Source: Panonychus citri
Lineage: Eukaryota > Arthropoda > Arachnida > Trombidiformes > Tetranychidae
DNA: 64,000 nucleotides
Direction of reading: 5' to 3'
Assembly (NCBI RefSeq): GCF_014898815.1
Contig: NW_026515521.1
Span: forward strand, 646,437 to 710,436
Notes under the pieces: generated by a model
Databases searched by the model: none
What the model saw: the letters and a program-made list of their open reading frames with translations, nothing else
What the model was told of the DNA's origin: nothing
Part shown: positions 23,383 through 34,143 of the stretch, piece by piece
Layout: each line of letters starts with the position of its first letter
How positions within the stretch are numbered: the stretch's first letter is position 1
Made by a program: the position numbers and the translations under genes

Positions 23383-24624
23383 ATGAATTTCACACAAGAT
23401 CCTTTTAAAGTCTTCTTCGCTATGTATGACCCGGGCCCGAATTTTAATCGGAGAGCTATGTTTTTCATTATGTCTAATCTTTTAGGCAACGTTCCAATAG
23501 AATTTATATTTTTTCCTGAGAGCCGTAAAAATGAAAGTTACCAATATGTTTTCTCGTTAGGAGATTATGACTTGCTGTATCTTTATGAAAATATACGTCG
23601 TTTTGACTTTGGATTGAAAAATCTATCCATAAATCCAATAATAATGAGTGACTATTGTGTCTTCATTAACTTTTATCCAAATTCTTCGACCCCTTCAATT
23701 GACAAAGGAATTCTATCTGCATTTGAAATCATCGATTATTCTGTTTACCTGCTCATCTCGTTGTTGGTTATTCTTGGTTTGGTGATATATTTCATAAGAT
23801 CATATTCGATAAATGCAGCTGGAAATGGAAATACTGAACAACTTCGACTCCAAAAGTTTCTATTGTTGATGAAAAGTAAATTTGGTCTACTCTTGTTTCT
23901 TTCTTGTTTAATTTCTGGTCACTACATTTTCCATCTATTTTCAACATCGTTCACGACTCAATACTCGATATCCCTCCGACCACCACCACTTAATAAATGG
24001 TCTGACTTGTATTCTCACCCCAGAGTTAATTGCACTGTTATATATGAACAGAGCTGCCAGAGGCGAGTGTATGAAACATATGGCTCATCAGACCCACTCA
24101 TTTCGGTTGAAAACACATTCATCCAATATTTTTCCCAAAATCTTGATAAACCAATTTTATCACATTTTACTGAATACTCTGATTTATCAACAATGGTGCT
24201 ACGGTTTTGTTTAGCAAAGATTAATGGTAACGCGGTAAATAATTTTCTCTACCAAACTGGAACACGTTACTATTATGAAGAGCTTTATGCATTAATTTAC
24301 AGCACCAAGAATCCTTATAAGAAACGTTGGATTATTAAATGTTTATACGCAATCCTCGAACAAGGATATTTTTATGCTACTGAGGAACGAGCAGTTAGCA
24401 AGATTCATGGTCCTTTGATAAAAAAATATTATCCACAATGTTGGCGCTTTGAAAAGCTGAATACCAACCCTCAAAGTTCATATCGACCAATTAACTATTC
24501 TAATTTCGTTGATTTTCTGTTTCTTTTTGTATCACTTAATTTTCTAGCTTTTTGCGTCTTTATCATTGAGCATCTCATTATGAAATTTAACAATCGATGT
24601 CCAATGGTGTTTGGAAACCTGTAA
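23383..24624 (+). CDS. Divergent ionotropic-receptor-like membrane protein (intact copy)
   Basis: A single-exon frame of 413 residues. No exact family name can be given, but the architecture resembles the ligand-binding/channel core of arthropod ionotropic receptors. A short segment ends in DYCVFINFYPN just before helix 1 (about residues 115-138). A second hydrophobic block with HYIFHLFSTSFTTQYSISL and NKWSDL (about 165-210) resembles the receptor M3 and the start of the second ligand-binding lobe. About 180 extracellular residues follow with conserved Cys (RVNC, RFCLAKI, YPQCW), and a last helix (FVDFLFLFVSLNFLAFCVFIIEHL) precedes a short tail. There is little room for a pore loop and M2 between the first two helices, and no signal peptide is visible, so an upstream exon may be missed. 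Inference: a chemosensory-type or orphan receptor in a local four-copy expansion. Confidence 0.7.
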   Translation: MNFTQDPFKVFFAMYDPGPNFNRRAMFFIMSNLLGNVPIEFIFFPESRKNESYQYVFSLGDYDLLYLYENIRRFDFGLKNLSINPIIMSDYCVFINFYPNSSTPSIDKGILSAFEIIDYSVYLLISLLVILGLVIYFIRSYSINAAGNGNTEQLRLQKFLLLMKSKFGLLLFLSCLISGHYIFHLFSTSFTTQYSISLRPPPLNKWSDLYSHPRVNCTVIYEQSCQRRVYETYGSSDPLISVENTFIQYFSQNLDKPILSHFTEYSDLSTMVLRFCLAKINGNAVNNFLYQTGTRYYYEELYALIYSTKNPYKKRWIIKCLYAILEQGYFYATEERAVSKIHGPLIKKYYPQCWRFEKLNTNPQSSYRPINYSNFVDFLFLFVSLNFLAFCVFIIEHLIMKFNNRCPMVFGNL

Positions 24625-25581
24625 CAAATAAAATGTCAATGATAAAATGATAAGATTTTCTTCTCATTTTTTGTCTATGTAAAAGAGGTATGTTTCGCCC
24701 AAAATCGACTTTCGTAAAACTTAAAATAAGGTCACAATTCTAATAGAGTACGTCAAAAAACAATTTTTTTTACCCGTAATTGTACTAGCGAAAATGTCAT
24801 AATAGAAAATTTACCAAAATTCACCATTATTGTGTGACCTTGACTTCATATTCTCTTGAATTCAATACTTTATTATGCATTGACTCATTAATTATACTAT
24901 GAACTATTTAAAGTTGTCATTGCAACGATTCATTTCTTTTCCTTTTTATATCTTGACACGTAACATCCTGTGCATCGCACTTTTCGACGCCGATCAAAAG
25001 TTTAATGAATGAAAACTAAATAATGATTGATAATTAATGAAATTGTTTTCTTGACAATTTCTTAATCAATTTGTTAATCTGGTAAATGATGAATATAAGC
25101 GTCAATGTCTCAATTTAAAGTGATTAGTTTTCTCAATAACGTAACGAATTTGAGATGTTTAGTTACGATCTTTCATTAGTTCTAGAGGTGTGGTAACTCT
25201 TGACGAGAACAATCTGTTATCGCCTATTTGGATAGACGATCAGCCTAGATGCACAACTATGGGATATACCTTCGTACAATCGCTTTAGAAGAAGAGTTGG
25301 TTTTGATGATACTTCTACTAGTATCTCTATTGATGGAAAAAGCTGTGGTTATCATGATAAACATGATGAAGAATGTTCACTTCAGTAGTATGAAAACCTC
25401 CGCTTTTGAGCCAGAAGCGTTAATGGAAATGGGGGTGGGGATCAAGGAACGCTCTAGAACATTCTAGAAAGTTCAATGAACTGGGATGGTGTAAGCAATA
25501 ACCTTGAAATGCAATTTAAATGAACCAATAAAAATAACTATAAAAAGCACTAGTCTTTGTTAGTTGATCATCAGAATCAAA

Positions 25582-26169
25582 ATGTGGACAGATCAAGTTG
25601 TGTTTAATTACGGTGCAAGTAGACTAGAAGCCAATATAAGTATTGATGTTGTTAAAAATGAAAATTTGACAGTAAAGATAAGTGAATGGGCGCATAGTCA
25701 TCCAGATGGAAATTATGATTAGAGATGGGCAATTAGTGAGATTCCAACTAATCGATTAATCGATTGTTGAAAGTGCGAAAGAGAGGAAAAAATTTAGCGA
25801 AAGAGAAACTATTGAGAGGGAAATTTAAAGAGTAAAATAAAGGTAAAATAGAAAAGGAAAAAGACATAAAAGAAAGAGAAATTATCTAATCGATTACTGA
25901 AATAGTTAATCGACGATTAGTTGCCACTAACTAATCGATTAATTAATCGGTAATCGGAATAATCGCCCATCTCTAATTGGACTGTTGAAGTCTCTTTTGT
26001 TACATTCAGACGTTTAAAATTTCTTGTTGACCGAATAGATTATGACAATCTCCCAGATGAATTGATATTTGGCCATGTTAAAGCGGCTTTGGAGCTGATG
26101 AAGCTAATGAAGAGCAAAGAGTTCTCAGAGAAATATGAATCTTTCCTGGTCAAAAATGATCTAATATAA
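25582..26169 (+). pseudogene. Small hypothetical gene split by a MITE-like insertion
   Basis: The frame from ATG 25582 (MWTDQVVFNYGASRLEANIS...) runs 46 codons to GNYD and meets TAG at the edge of an inserted inverted-repeat element. Immediately after the element, the frame WTVEVSFVTFRRLKFLV... runs 63 codons from 25978 to a stop at 26167. The inserted length between the two halves is 258 bases, a multiple of three, and ATT flanks both sides. Together the halves suggest one uninterrupted protein of about 109 residues before the insertion. The family is not recognised. Confidence 0.6.
25718..25977. mobile_element. MITE-like element, terminal inverted repeat ATTAGAGATGGGC
   Basis: The ends ATTAGAGATGGGC and GCCCATCTCTAAT are perfect mirror images. 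Subterminal TAATCGATTAATCGATT repeats occur on both sides. The interior is purine-rich with no frame. A possible 3-base ATT target duplication (or TA) flanks it, so I do not assign a superfamily. The insertion interrupts a short reading frame. Confidence 0.8.
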
Positions 26170-27451
26170 GAATAAAATTATTAAAAAGTCTAAATACTTG
26201 TAACAATTTATTTAATCGGCCAATTATAAATCATGAGTGATCAAGTCTACACGTTGCTGCTTTTCCTCCCTCTAATCATTCTCATAATCCTTAGGTATTA
26301 TTTCATCATCTCTTTTATTCAAAATGAAAATAGCTAATCTTGTGGCATTATGGGATTATGGTCAAAAAATTTCCCTCAACAATGTAATGAAGAAAATCAA
26401 TGCAGATGTAATAAAAAATGGTCTACAGACTCTTCTCACATTTTAATCAGGAAAAATAATTGCCACGGGATGTAAAACAATGTAACAACCTCGTGTTCAT
26501 GTTCAATCTATTTATCCAGGAGCCAAATTTAGTATTGTTAACGTTACAGCATCTGCTTTCCTCTTTCTTTCCTTTCCTATTTTTCGCCAAGTGCGAATCG
26601 ATTAATTTTCGATGTAAATGCTAGTCCTAATACTACTCAGGATCCAGGGCACTAGCCGTTTTTACTGTTTAACGCCCATGTTCAAGTATTGGTGGCTCTC
26701 AGCGTTTTCGTCAAAATATCAGGATAATGAATCTTCGTTGAGTAAATTGTTCTGAACAATGTTATTTCGATTGTAACTTCTCAGTGAGTTTCAGAAAGTC
26801 CTTCCAATGGTTCCATCTATTGTTAGAGATTTCATCAACTCTCACACAGTATAATTCAAAAGTCGATTAATAATCTTAATCAATAATTTTCAATGAATCA
26901 AAGTGAAGTTTCGTTCTTTTATTCTGTTTTTAATTCACTTATTTTAATGCATCTAACTAATTAATCTCATCATCATGCAACAAATTTACTTTAATCGTAT
27001 GAAAAGATACTCTCCTGGAAATAGTGTGAAAATAATTAATTGCTCAATTGTTACTTTCAAATCATCAACACCTTATCCAAAACTGAAAGTTGAAATGTTA
27101 TCTTCCAATCAGCCAACAATCAATACAATCAGAGACAAAGAAATCTAAATAAAACAATTAAATCATCAATCATCAGTATTGACACTCAATAAAAAATTAG
27201 TAAAACTGTTTTCACATTTACACCTTAAAGTGATTGTTGTCAACCAAACCCATCAAGCCAATCAGTTTAATTAGTGATTAACAATTTAAAGGATGTTACA
27301 CAATCAGAGATCCAAGGAAGAGGAGGAGAGAAGGAGATTAAAAGATTAAATCATTAGCGTCATTTAATTAATAGTTTAATAGTGAATTTATTTGAACAAT
27401 TTGCCATTCAGACTAAGTGTTGTGTTTAATTAACAACTCAAACAATTAACA
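26170..27451. other. Intergenic region upstream of the mutarotase gene
   Basis: No supported gene was found. A 38-codon frame near 26325 has no other support. A CTCF-like motif lies at 26804-26822. The bases before 27452 are likely promoter and 5' UTR of the next gene. Confidence 0.45.
26804..26822 (-). promoter_or_regulatory. CTCF-like AGATGG motif
   Basis: On the minus strand it reads CAATAGATGGAACCATTG, sharing CAATAGATG with the sites upstream of LRRC57 and the aldo-keto reductase. It lies about 630 bases before the mutarotase start. Pattern-only evidence. Confidence 0.3.
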
Positions 27452-28622
27452 ATGAGTGATTCAATTAACAATGAGTTTACCATTTCCAATCAACAAGGGA
27501 CAATTAAAGCTACATTTGTCAACGTTGGTGCTTCATTGAAAAACTTAATTGTTATTGATAAAAATGGTGATCATCAAGATATTGTCCTTGGTTTACCAAA
27601 TCCAATTGATTACGTTGATAACAATTTAGCTTATTTTGGTTGTGTTGTTGGTCGAGTTGCCGGAAGGTAAGTAATCAAATTGTCTGTTTTTAATCATTAA
27701 ATTCTGATTGAAAAGTTAATTGTTACCTACTTGTTGATCTATCATTTAAAGGATTAAAGATGCTCAATTTAATCTTGATGGTAAACAATACAAATTGATT
27801 GCTAATAAAGGTACTAATCTTTTACATGGAGGTAAAATTGGTTACAGTCAAAAACCATGGATTATGGTTAATCAATCAACTAATTCAGTTAAATTTCAAT
27901 TAATTTCACCTGATGGTGATAATGGTTTTCCTGGAAGTCTTCAAGTAACAATTGAATATATTGTCACCCAATCAAATGAATTATCATTCAATTATGAAGC
28001 TAAATTGATCAATGATGATCAAGAAAAGGATATACAATCAACCATAATTAATTTAACTAATCATAGTTATTTTAATCTAAGTGGATTTTCATTTAAAGAT
28101 GACAAAACAATTCTTAATCATATTGTCCAAACAAATTGTAATCAAGTTTTGGATAAAGATGATGATCTAACTGCTAATGGTAAAATTTTGAACGTTAATT
28201 CAGTTAATGGGTTAGATTTTACTCAACCCAAAACCATTGGTCAGTCAATTGAATTAACTAATGGTGGTTATGATGATTGTTACCTTGTACCTAATTACAC
28301 TGGAACTGATGGTCAGGGTGGGTCACAATGTGTTCCAGTGATAAATGTTACCTGTCCAGCGTCCGGGATAAAACTTACAATGTCCACCACTGAGCCTTCA
28401 TTTCAATTTTATACCGGAAATTTCATCACGACCAATATACTGACCAAACGATATCCACATGAAAATGACCTTCAATATGATAAACATTTTGGATTCTGTC
28501 TTGAAGCTCAACGTCCACCCAACGCAATTAACGTTCCCGGTTGGGAATCTTATGTAATCCTGAAACGAGGACAAACTTATAAACAGAAAACTGTTTATTC
28601 ATTTACAACAGTAAACAATTAA
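27452..28622 (+). CDS. GALM: Aldose 1-epimerase (galactose mutarotase)
   Basis: It interconverts alpha and beta anomers of galactose and glucose, the first step of the Leloir pathway, in the cytosol. Two exons (27452-27666 and 27752-28622) give 361 residues, close to the animal enzyme. Visible family motifs are the N-terminal beta-sandwich with YFGCVVGRVAGR, the NKGTNLLHGG motif, the catalytic His in LTNHSYFNLSG, the sugar-binding Asp in GGYDDCYLV, and the catalytic Glu in FGFCLEAQRPPNAIN. No signal peptide is present. The single 85-base intron splits an Arg codon. An AATAAA-like signal lies downstream near 28845. It converges with PPIL1. Confidence 0.95.
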
Positions 28623-29398
28623 TTGTGATTGATTAACTTTCCAATGCACAGTTAATCTGTAACCAATTGTATTAGACAGTTACAATCAAGAGAATCATTT
28701 TCATTGTTATAACAATTGTTAACCATTTTAATGAATTGATTAAAATTTGATACTTTTCATTGTTAAGGTGATCGGTAATGTAAATTAATTGATTGTTGTT
28801 TCAATTGTTTCATCAAATTTTCAAGGTTTGCATCCTGTCAACATTAATAAAAAACTTTTCTCTCATAATATTAATTGTTGTTGTTTCTTTAATCAAATTA
28901 AAAAATTGATCATTGAACAGTTCAACTGATTAAAGTTTCAGGAAGATTAAGATAATTGTTGAAATGATCAACAATTATGTTCATTTTGTACCTTTGATCA
29001 ACTTGCGAGATGATAATTTCTGTCTTCGATTGAGGTTAATTGTTACCTTGGTAATACATTTGATTGAGAAGCTGATTTTTTTATGGTTTTATGGTTAATT
29101 ATCAAAGAGAAATTAGTTGATTGTTGTTGTTTCGTCTTCTTCTTTTTTTTTGATTAACCTCGAACTAAAATTACCAGAGAAAATCTCAAATGATTAGTAA
29201 ATTAAATAATCTGACAACTAGATAAATGAAGTTACAACTTTGGTTAACCTTGTAAAAGAGTTTTAATTATGAGAATATTTTTTCTTTTCCAAGGTTAATT
29301 TACTGATTTCGTTTTGGAATAAATATTTTACGATTGTCGAGATAATTGTGAATGATTAATGGAAGTTGGAAGTTGTTGTTGTCATTAGTATTATTTTG
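28623..29398. other. Intergenic region between convergent genes
   Basis: It holds the 3' ends of the mutarotase and PPIL1 transcripts. Nothing else is seen. Confidence 0.5.
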
Positions 29399-30041
29399 TT
29401 ATTCTTCAAGTTCCATCAATGGTTTTGCTCTGATTATCTTGATCTCATCAACTGGTTTATCGTTTTTATCGGTTTGTACTCGTCCTATTTTTTTAATTGT
29501 ACCAATTCCCTTATGAATCCGACCAAAAATGGCATGTTTACCGTCCAACCAGGATGTTTGTGCCAATGTGATGAAAAATTGTGACCCATTGGTGTTTGCA
29601 CCTGAATTGGCCATCGATAGTATACCGGCTCCGGTGTGTTTAAGATCCCCGTGAATCTCATCGTCAAAATTTTTACCATAAACTGATGAACCACCTCGAC
29701 CTGTTCCCGTTGGATCACCTCCTTGGATCATGAAATCGGTGATAACCCGATGGAAAATTGTACCATCATAATAACCACGACGGGAAAGCTCAGCGAAATT
29801 ATGACAAGTCCTTGGTGCATGTAACCAGTACAATTCAACGATAAACTTACCATGACTTTAGAGAATCAGAAAGGAAAAGATAGAAAATGGAAAAATCAGT
29901 TAAATTAAAATGGAAACTAAATCAACAATCAACAACCAATAATCAAAATAATAAGAGAAAAACAAAACAGAGAAATTGAAAAACTCACTTGGTTTCAAAC
30001 TCCACAAATGGTGGTTGCCATGATTCAGTGATCGCTACCAT
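29399..30041 (-). CDS. PPIL1: Peptidyl-prolyl cis-trans isomerase-like 1
   Basis: A spliceosomal cyclophilin; in animals it joins the activated spliceosome with SNW1/SKIP and isomerises proline bonds. Two exons (29989-30041 and 29399-29855) give 169 residues, almost the same length as human PPIL1 (166). The first exon encodes MVAITESWQPPFVEFET, the PPIL1-type N-terminus. The second contains the active-site FHR, MIQGGDPTGTGRGG, NGSQFFITLA, the cyclosporin-contact Trp in SWLDGKHAIFG, and KPVDEIKIIRA. All catalytic residues are present. It is read divergently from the secreted peptide pair, with about 470 bases between starts. Confidence 0.95.
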
Positions 30042-30511
30042 AGTTAATTAAAAAGTTCTCACAGTGAATAGTAGTTAGAATTGATTGAGAAAAAGAGAAT
30101 TAATAAAAATTAGAACTGAAAATTAAGAACAATTAAGAAATGAAAATCTTTTCGTCTAAAATCAAAGTAAACAAAACAAGAGAAATTCAATCAGCTGTTG
30201 CTCACATGGTTTTCTCTTCCTGTCAACATTAATAACAGAAGAAAAGAATTGACTTTTAAATTGTTCTCTTTGATTTTTATTCTCACTCAAGTAAATCAGC
30301 TAATTGTTACACTCCAATCAGCAATTAAAATGATCCAGAATAAAAGAGTAAACCAGAATTTTGTTTTCCCCTTCAAATGAATATGTTATTGACCTTTAAT
30401 CAGAACTGATTGATATAAGTTATTTGTTACTGGTCATCAAAAAAGGTTCACCAGGAAAATGAGACATTCAAGTTTCATCGTTGAACAAATAAACTTTGTT
30501 AAAGATTCTAA

Positions 30512-30869
30512 ATGAATAATCAAATTGTTCTTTCGCTAATTGTGATCACCTTAATTGTTACCATGGTCGCAACTGCATCGATTGATAAATGTGAGTAAAT
30601 TTTTACCTCTCCAATTCTCATATTACATCAACAATTAGTTGATTAGTTTTTTCAACCTCTCTTGTTTACAATTAGCCTCCATCATTAACGGTGATTCAAT
30701 TAGGAACATTGAAAGAGATTCAATGAAACAGAATACAATCAAAGCGAGAAATATTATCCAGAGAGTTCCGGCTTTAATTGTGAGGTCATTATTTTCCGTC
30801 CTCGATAATACAATTGGAAGAGTTTATGGAACAGTAATTGGTTTATATTCTATGATCAAATATGGTTAA
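30512..30869 (+). CDS. Small secreted peptide, copy 1
   Basis: Two exons (30512-30590 and 30676-30869) give 90 residues. The first exon encodes a classic signal peptide (MNNQIVLSLIVITLIVTMVA, likely cut after ATA). The second encodes a Cys-free, basic mature part of about 65 residues with amphipathic-looking stretches (IRNIERDSMKQNTIKARNII, then VPALIVRSLFSVLDNTIG) and a glycine end. The family is not recognised. It forms a tandem pair with the gene at 31334. The layout fits a host-defence, gland or effector-type peptide, but this is inference only. Confidence 0.75.
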
Positions 30870-31333
30870 TTAACGTGGATTTAGTTAATTACTCGATCTC
30901 TCTACAACTAAATTAAATCCGTTACCATGTTTTGCGATTTTCCTGTCAATATATTGAACGAAAAAAAAGTTTTTTTTTAGTTAAATTGTTCTTTCCAATT
31001 GTTATTCTTAATTTAATAGACCAGGTCATTGATTAGATCTTTTTGTACAATAGTTAATTTGATCACGATTTGATCTGTTATCTATTAAGTGTTGTGAAAA
31101 TCGAAGGTACAAATTAAATGAATCAATTGATTATCATCGTTAATTGAAAGGTTTCATTTTATTTTGGTAAACCGGAATTTTCAGTTTTCCATGTCAAGTT
31201 TATGTGATGCTGACCCTTCATCAGAAATTGATTATATGTTACTGGTCATCAAAAGGGTTACCAGAAACATTCAAATTCTTGGACATTCAAGTTTCATCAT
31301 TCAACAGATAAACTTAATAGTTGAAGAGTTAAA

Positions 31334-31689
31334 ATGAAAATGAATAATCAAATTGTTCTTTCGCTAATTGTGATCACCTTAATTGTTACCATGGTCGCAA
31401 CTGCATCGATTGATAAATGTAAGTAAATTTTACTGTTACGGCTCATTTGCTTGATTTCTTTAATTTCTCTTGTCTTTAATTAGCTTCCACAATCAAGGAT
31501 GGTTCAATCAGGAATCTCGAAAGTGATAAACAATCAACAATTCAACAGAATTCAATCAAGGCGAGAGATATTATCAAGATGATTCCGTTTGTTATTCGTC
31601 GATCATTCAATTCCGTTCTTGATACAATTGGGAAAATTTATGTAATTCCCCTTGGTTTATATGCTATGATCACCGGAGGTCCTGGTTAA
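31334..31689 (+). CDS. Small secreted peptide, copy 2
   Basis: Two exons (31334-31418 and 31484-31689) give 96 residues. The signal-peptide exon is identical to that of copy 1 over its coding bases, apart from two extra N-terminal codons (MK) and the splice flank. The mature exon has diverged (IRNLESDKQSTIQQNSIKAR, then IIKMIPFVIRRSFNSVLDTIG) but keeps the same intron phase, basic character and lack of Cys. Upstream sequence (TTACTGGTCATCAAAA, ACATTCAAGTTTCATC) is shared with copy 1, so the promoter was duplicated as well. Confidence 0.75.
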
Positions 31690-32076
31690 TTACCGTTTAA
31701 TTAGCTCATCAATTGTGAGGAAATTGATTTTTTATCATTCGTTTCAATAGGAAACAGGATATCATCACAATTTGTAATCTATTTGATCAACCAAGGTACG
31801 AATTTATATGAATTAAAGTCATCATTTAGTAATTGAAAGATTTCATTTTATTTTGGTTATTTGGGTTGATTATGTTTCGGGTTAAATTGATTGTGATTGT
31901 CTATCATTTTTGGCATTTCTTTTTTACAATATAATATATAAGAAATGTATAAGTGAAAAAGATACAAATATAAAGGTTATTATTTTACATGTAGATTTTT
32001 ACAGAATTGGAAATCAATTGAAATAATATCAATCGTTATCAGGGATATTTCATTTCACACAAATTCGTGTCAATAT
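31690..32076. other. Intergenic region
   Basis: It separates the secreted peptide pair from the convergent ELMO-domain gene. A TATATAAG-like stretch near 31935 is the only notable sequence. Confidence 0.4.
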
Positions 32077-33362
32077 TTACAATGGAATCCATTTTAAGAT
32101 TATATCGTTTCTTTCCAGTTCGCTGTCCAGTTTAGAGATTAATTTCTCTTTGATGAAACTCAGGTCATTTTCATTATTTGATTTCTCCTTTAACCATAAG
32201 TGTTCCAGGGCACAAAATAGATAACCTAATTTTAGAAATAGAATTACGATTAATTGTATTGATTTGCCAAGATGATTAACTTACAATAAACTTTATGAAA
32301 ATCCTCTAAACAAGTAGTTCCGAAATGACTATTATAAAAGTGAGTTTTCAATCGACCGGTATTGAGTAGATTAATTGTAACGTAGGTCAAATAGATTCCG
32401 GTGGATGCGAACGGGAATCTACAATTTAAAAGATCAGTTGAAAAAATGGTTAGTAAATTGTTATATTGATGATTGGAATAGAGAAACTTATTGTCAGAAT
32501 TTTACCCATTGATTGTTGATTTCGAATGATTGAGAATCTGTTGAGCATTTTTGGTATAATTAATTGAGAAGTAAAGTAGATTTTCCAATCCGAGAAGACC
32601 AATTCCTCTGAAATTTGCCACTGGATCTTCACAATTAAAACCAATTTCAATCCATTGAGATGAGATTTTGGATTGTAACGGATTATTAGGATTCAATGAA
32701 TTCCAAAGTTTGGTGAGTTTTTTAACATGTTTCGAATTGTTTAGATCGATTGGTACATTTCGAAGACAATTAATTTTGTACTGTAAATTCTTATAACCAT
32801 AGATTTGAAGGAAACATATTCTCATGGCAGTGACAAATCTATTATATCGAAGTAAAGAAGAAAAAGAAAAAAAGAGATTAATGATTAATTCTCATTGCGA
32901 AATGGAAAACAACATTGATTGGTAATCCAATGGATTTGAATATTCTTACTCTGGGTGATTGGAGGGATTAATTTCTTTCTCATTACAAATCGATTCAACT
33001 GCATTTTCCACCAATTGAACAACCTCTCTGGTATTACTTGAATTAAATCGACCATTTTTAGCGACATCATCAAGCTGATTTCGAATCGTTTTCACAATTT
33101 GACACTTTGATGAGTAGACACATTTTTCCACTTCCAATGATCGCTGGGCTCCTTTTTCCGTCTTATAGCAAATTCGCTGGAGTTCACATAAACCGGTACA
33201 TTTTCTCAGGCCAATTTTAACCCAAGGTTTAAGATAGAACCATAAAAGAGATAAAATTGATGACAAAGTAAAACTGATGATATAATTGATAAACAAACGA
33301 AAACTGGATAACCAAGAAGGCAAATAGCCTTTAGACAAAGATTTAACAGAGGTCATTCCCAT
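32077..33362 (-). CDS. ELMOD2: ELMO domain-containing protein (ELMOD1/2 type)
   Basis: ELMOD proteins are GTPase-activating proteins for Arf/Arl GTPases such as Arl2. Four exons (32950-33362, 32506-32838, 32285-32418, 32077-32225) join in phase to 342 residues; human ELMOD2 is 293. An N-terminal hydrophobic segment (FINYIISFTLSSILSLLWFY) matches the membrane-proximal segment of ELMOD1/2. The ELMO core is clear: LTKLWNSLNP, SQWIEIGFNCEDP, the catalytic-type motif NFRGIGLLGLENLLYF with its Arg, and PFASTGIYLTYVTINLL. The exact paralogue (ELMOD1 or 2) cannot be settled. The N-terminal region is Cys-rich. Confidence 0.9.
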
Positions 33363-34143
33363 AGGAAAACAAATAATTCACATTCAATCTTACATGAGAA
33401 AGAAAAAGGATAATCTCTTACTATTGGATTGTCGTAGAAAAGCAAATTCTAAATAAATAGAATCAGATTAATCAATTGCTAAGAAATTAAAAAATTCTAT
33501 TCTAAAACAATAATGTTTCTCTTTTCTTTGGACAAAAAAAAAGATGAAAATCCAAGAGGTTGGAAATTTTTTCTATAGAAAACAAAAACAACACATTGAA
33601 AGAATATTAAAACACGATAATCACCAAAGTTAAAAGTCACTCATCTACTCTAATTAAACGGAATTAAGTTCACAATAAATCAGTTGATTAGAATAAGAAA
33701 ATAATCAAATCTAATTGTCAAATTGAGAGACAAAAGATTTGAAAAGAAAGAAAAAAAATTTGGTATCGGATATTCAATGGATCTAAATGATATCGATACT
33801 TTTTTGTTGTTCTTTTGTTGTTGATTGATGACAATCGAAGTGTCGAGTTGATTTAATTGATTAATTCTTTTAATTGACTTTCATTTAAATTGTCGTTTTA
33901 CAGAGATACAGAGATGAAGCTTCGGTAAGTGTTAATTGTTGAGTATAAATGTGATTCGATTGACGAATTTTCCAATTCAAAGTTTATTGTTTTTCTATTT
34001 TTTTTTTGTTTCGATAACTTTTTTTCTTGACCTCATCTTTTGTTGTCCATTTTGTTTGTTGTTGTTTTTTAGATGACCTTTTACCCTTGGAGTTTATTGA
34101 TGATTAATTTGAAGATGTTAATGGTGATGATGGTAAAATAATC
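33363..34143. other. Intergenic region
   Basis: This is the upstream sequence of the ELMO-domain gene and the 3' region of the F-box gene. It has T-rich and A-rich runs and no supported gene. Confidence 0.45.

Larger units (their letters stand above)
20240..24670 (+). repeat. Tandem segmental duplication carrying receptor-like genes
   Basis: About 20240-21905 and 22990-24670 are paralogous along their full length, including roughly 350 bases upstream of each start (CTCGAGAGATATTCAGTT to GAAGTTCAGATAGAATG) and some downstream sequence (GATAAGATTTTCTTCTCATT). The spacer contains nested inverted-repeat elements. Because the noncoding flanks are still alignable, the duplication is fairly recent. 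Confidence 0.85.

Noticed and set aside
26325..26447. 38-codon frame near the split small gene
   Set aside because: Too short, with no homology, splice support or conserved neighbour.
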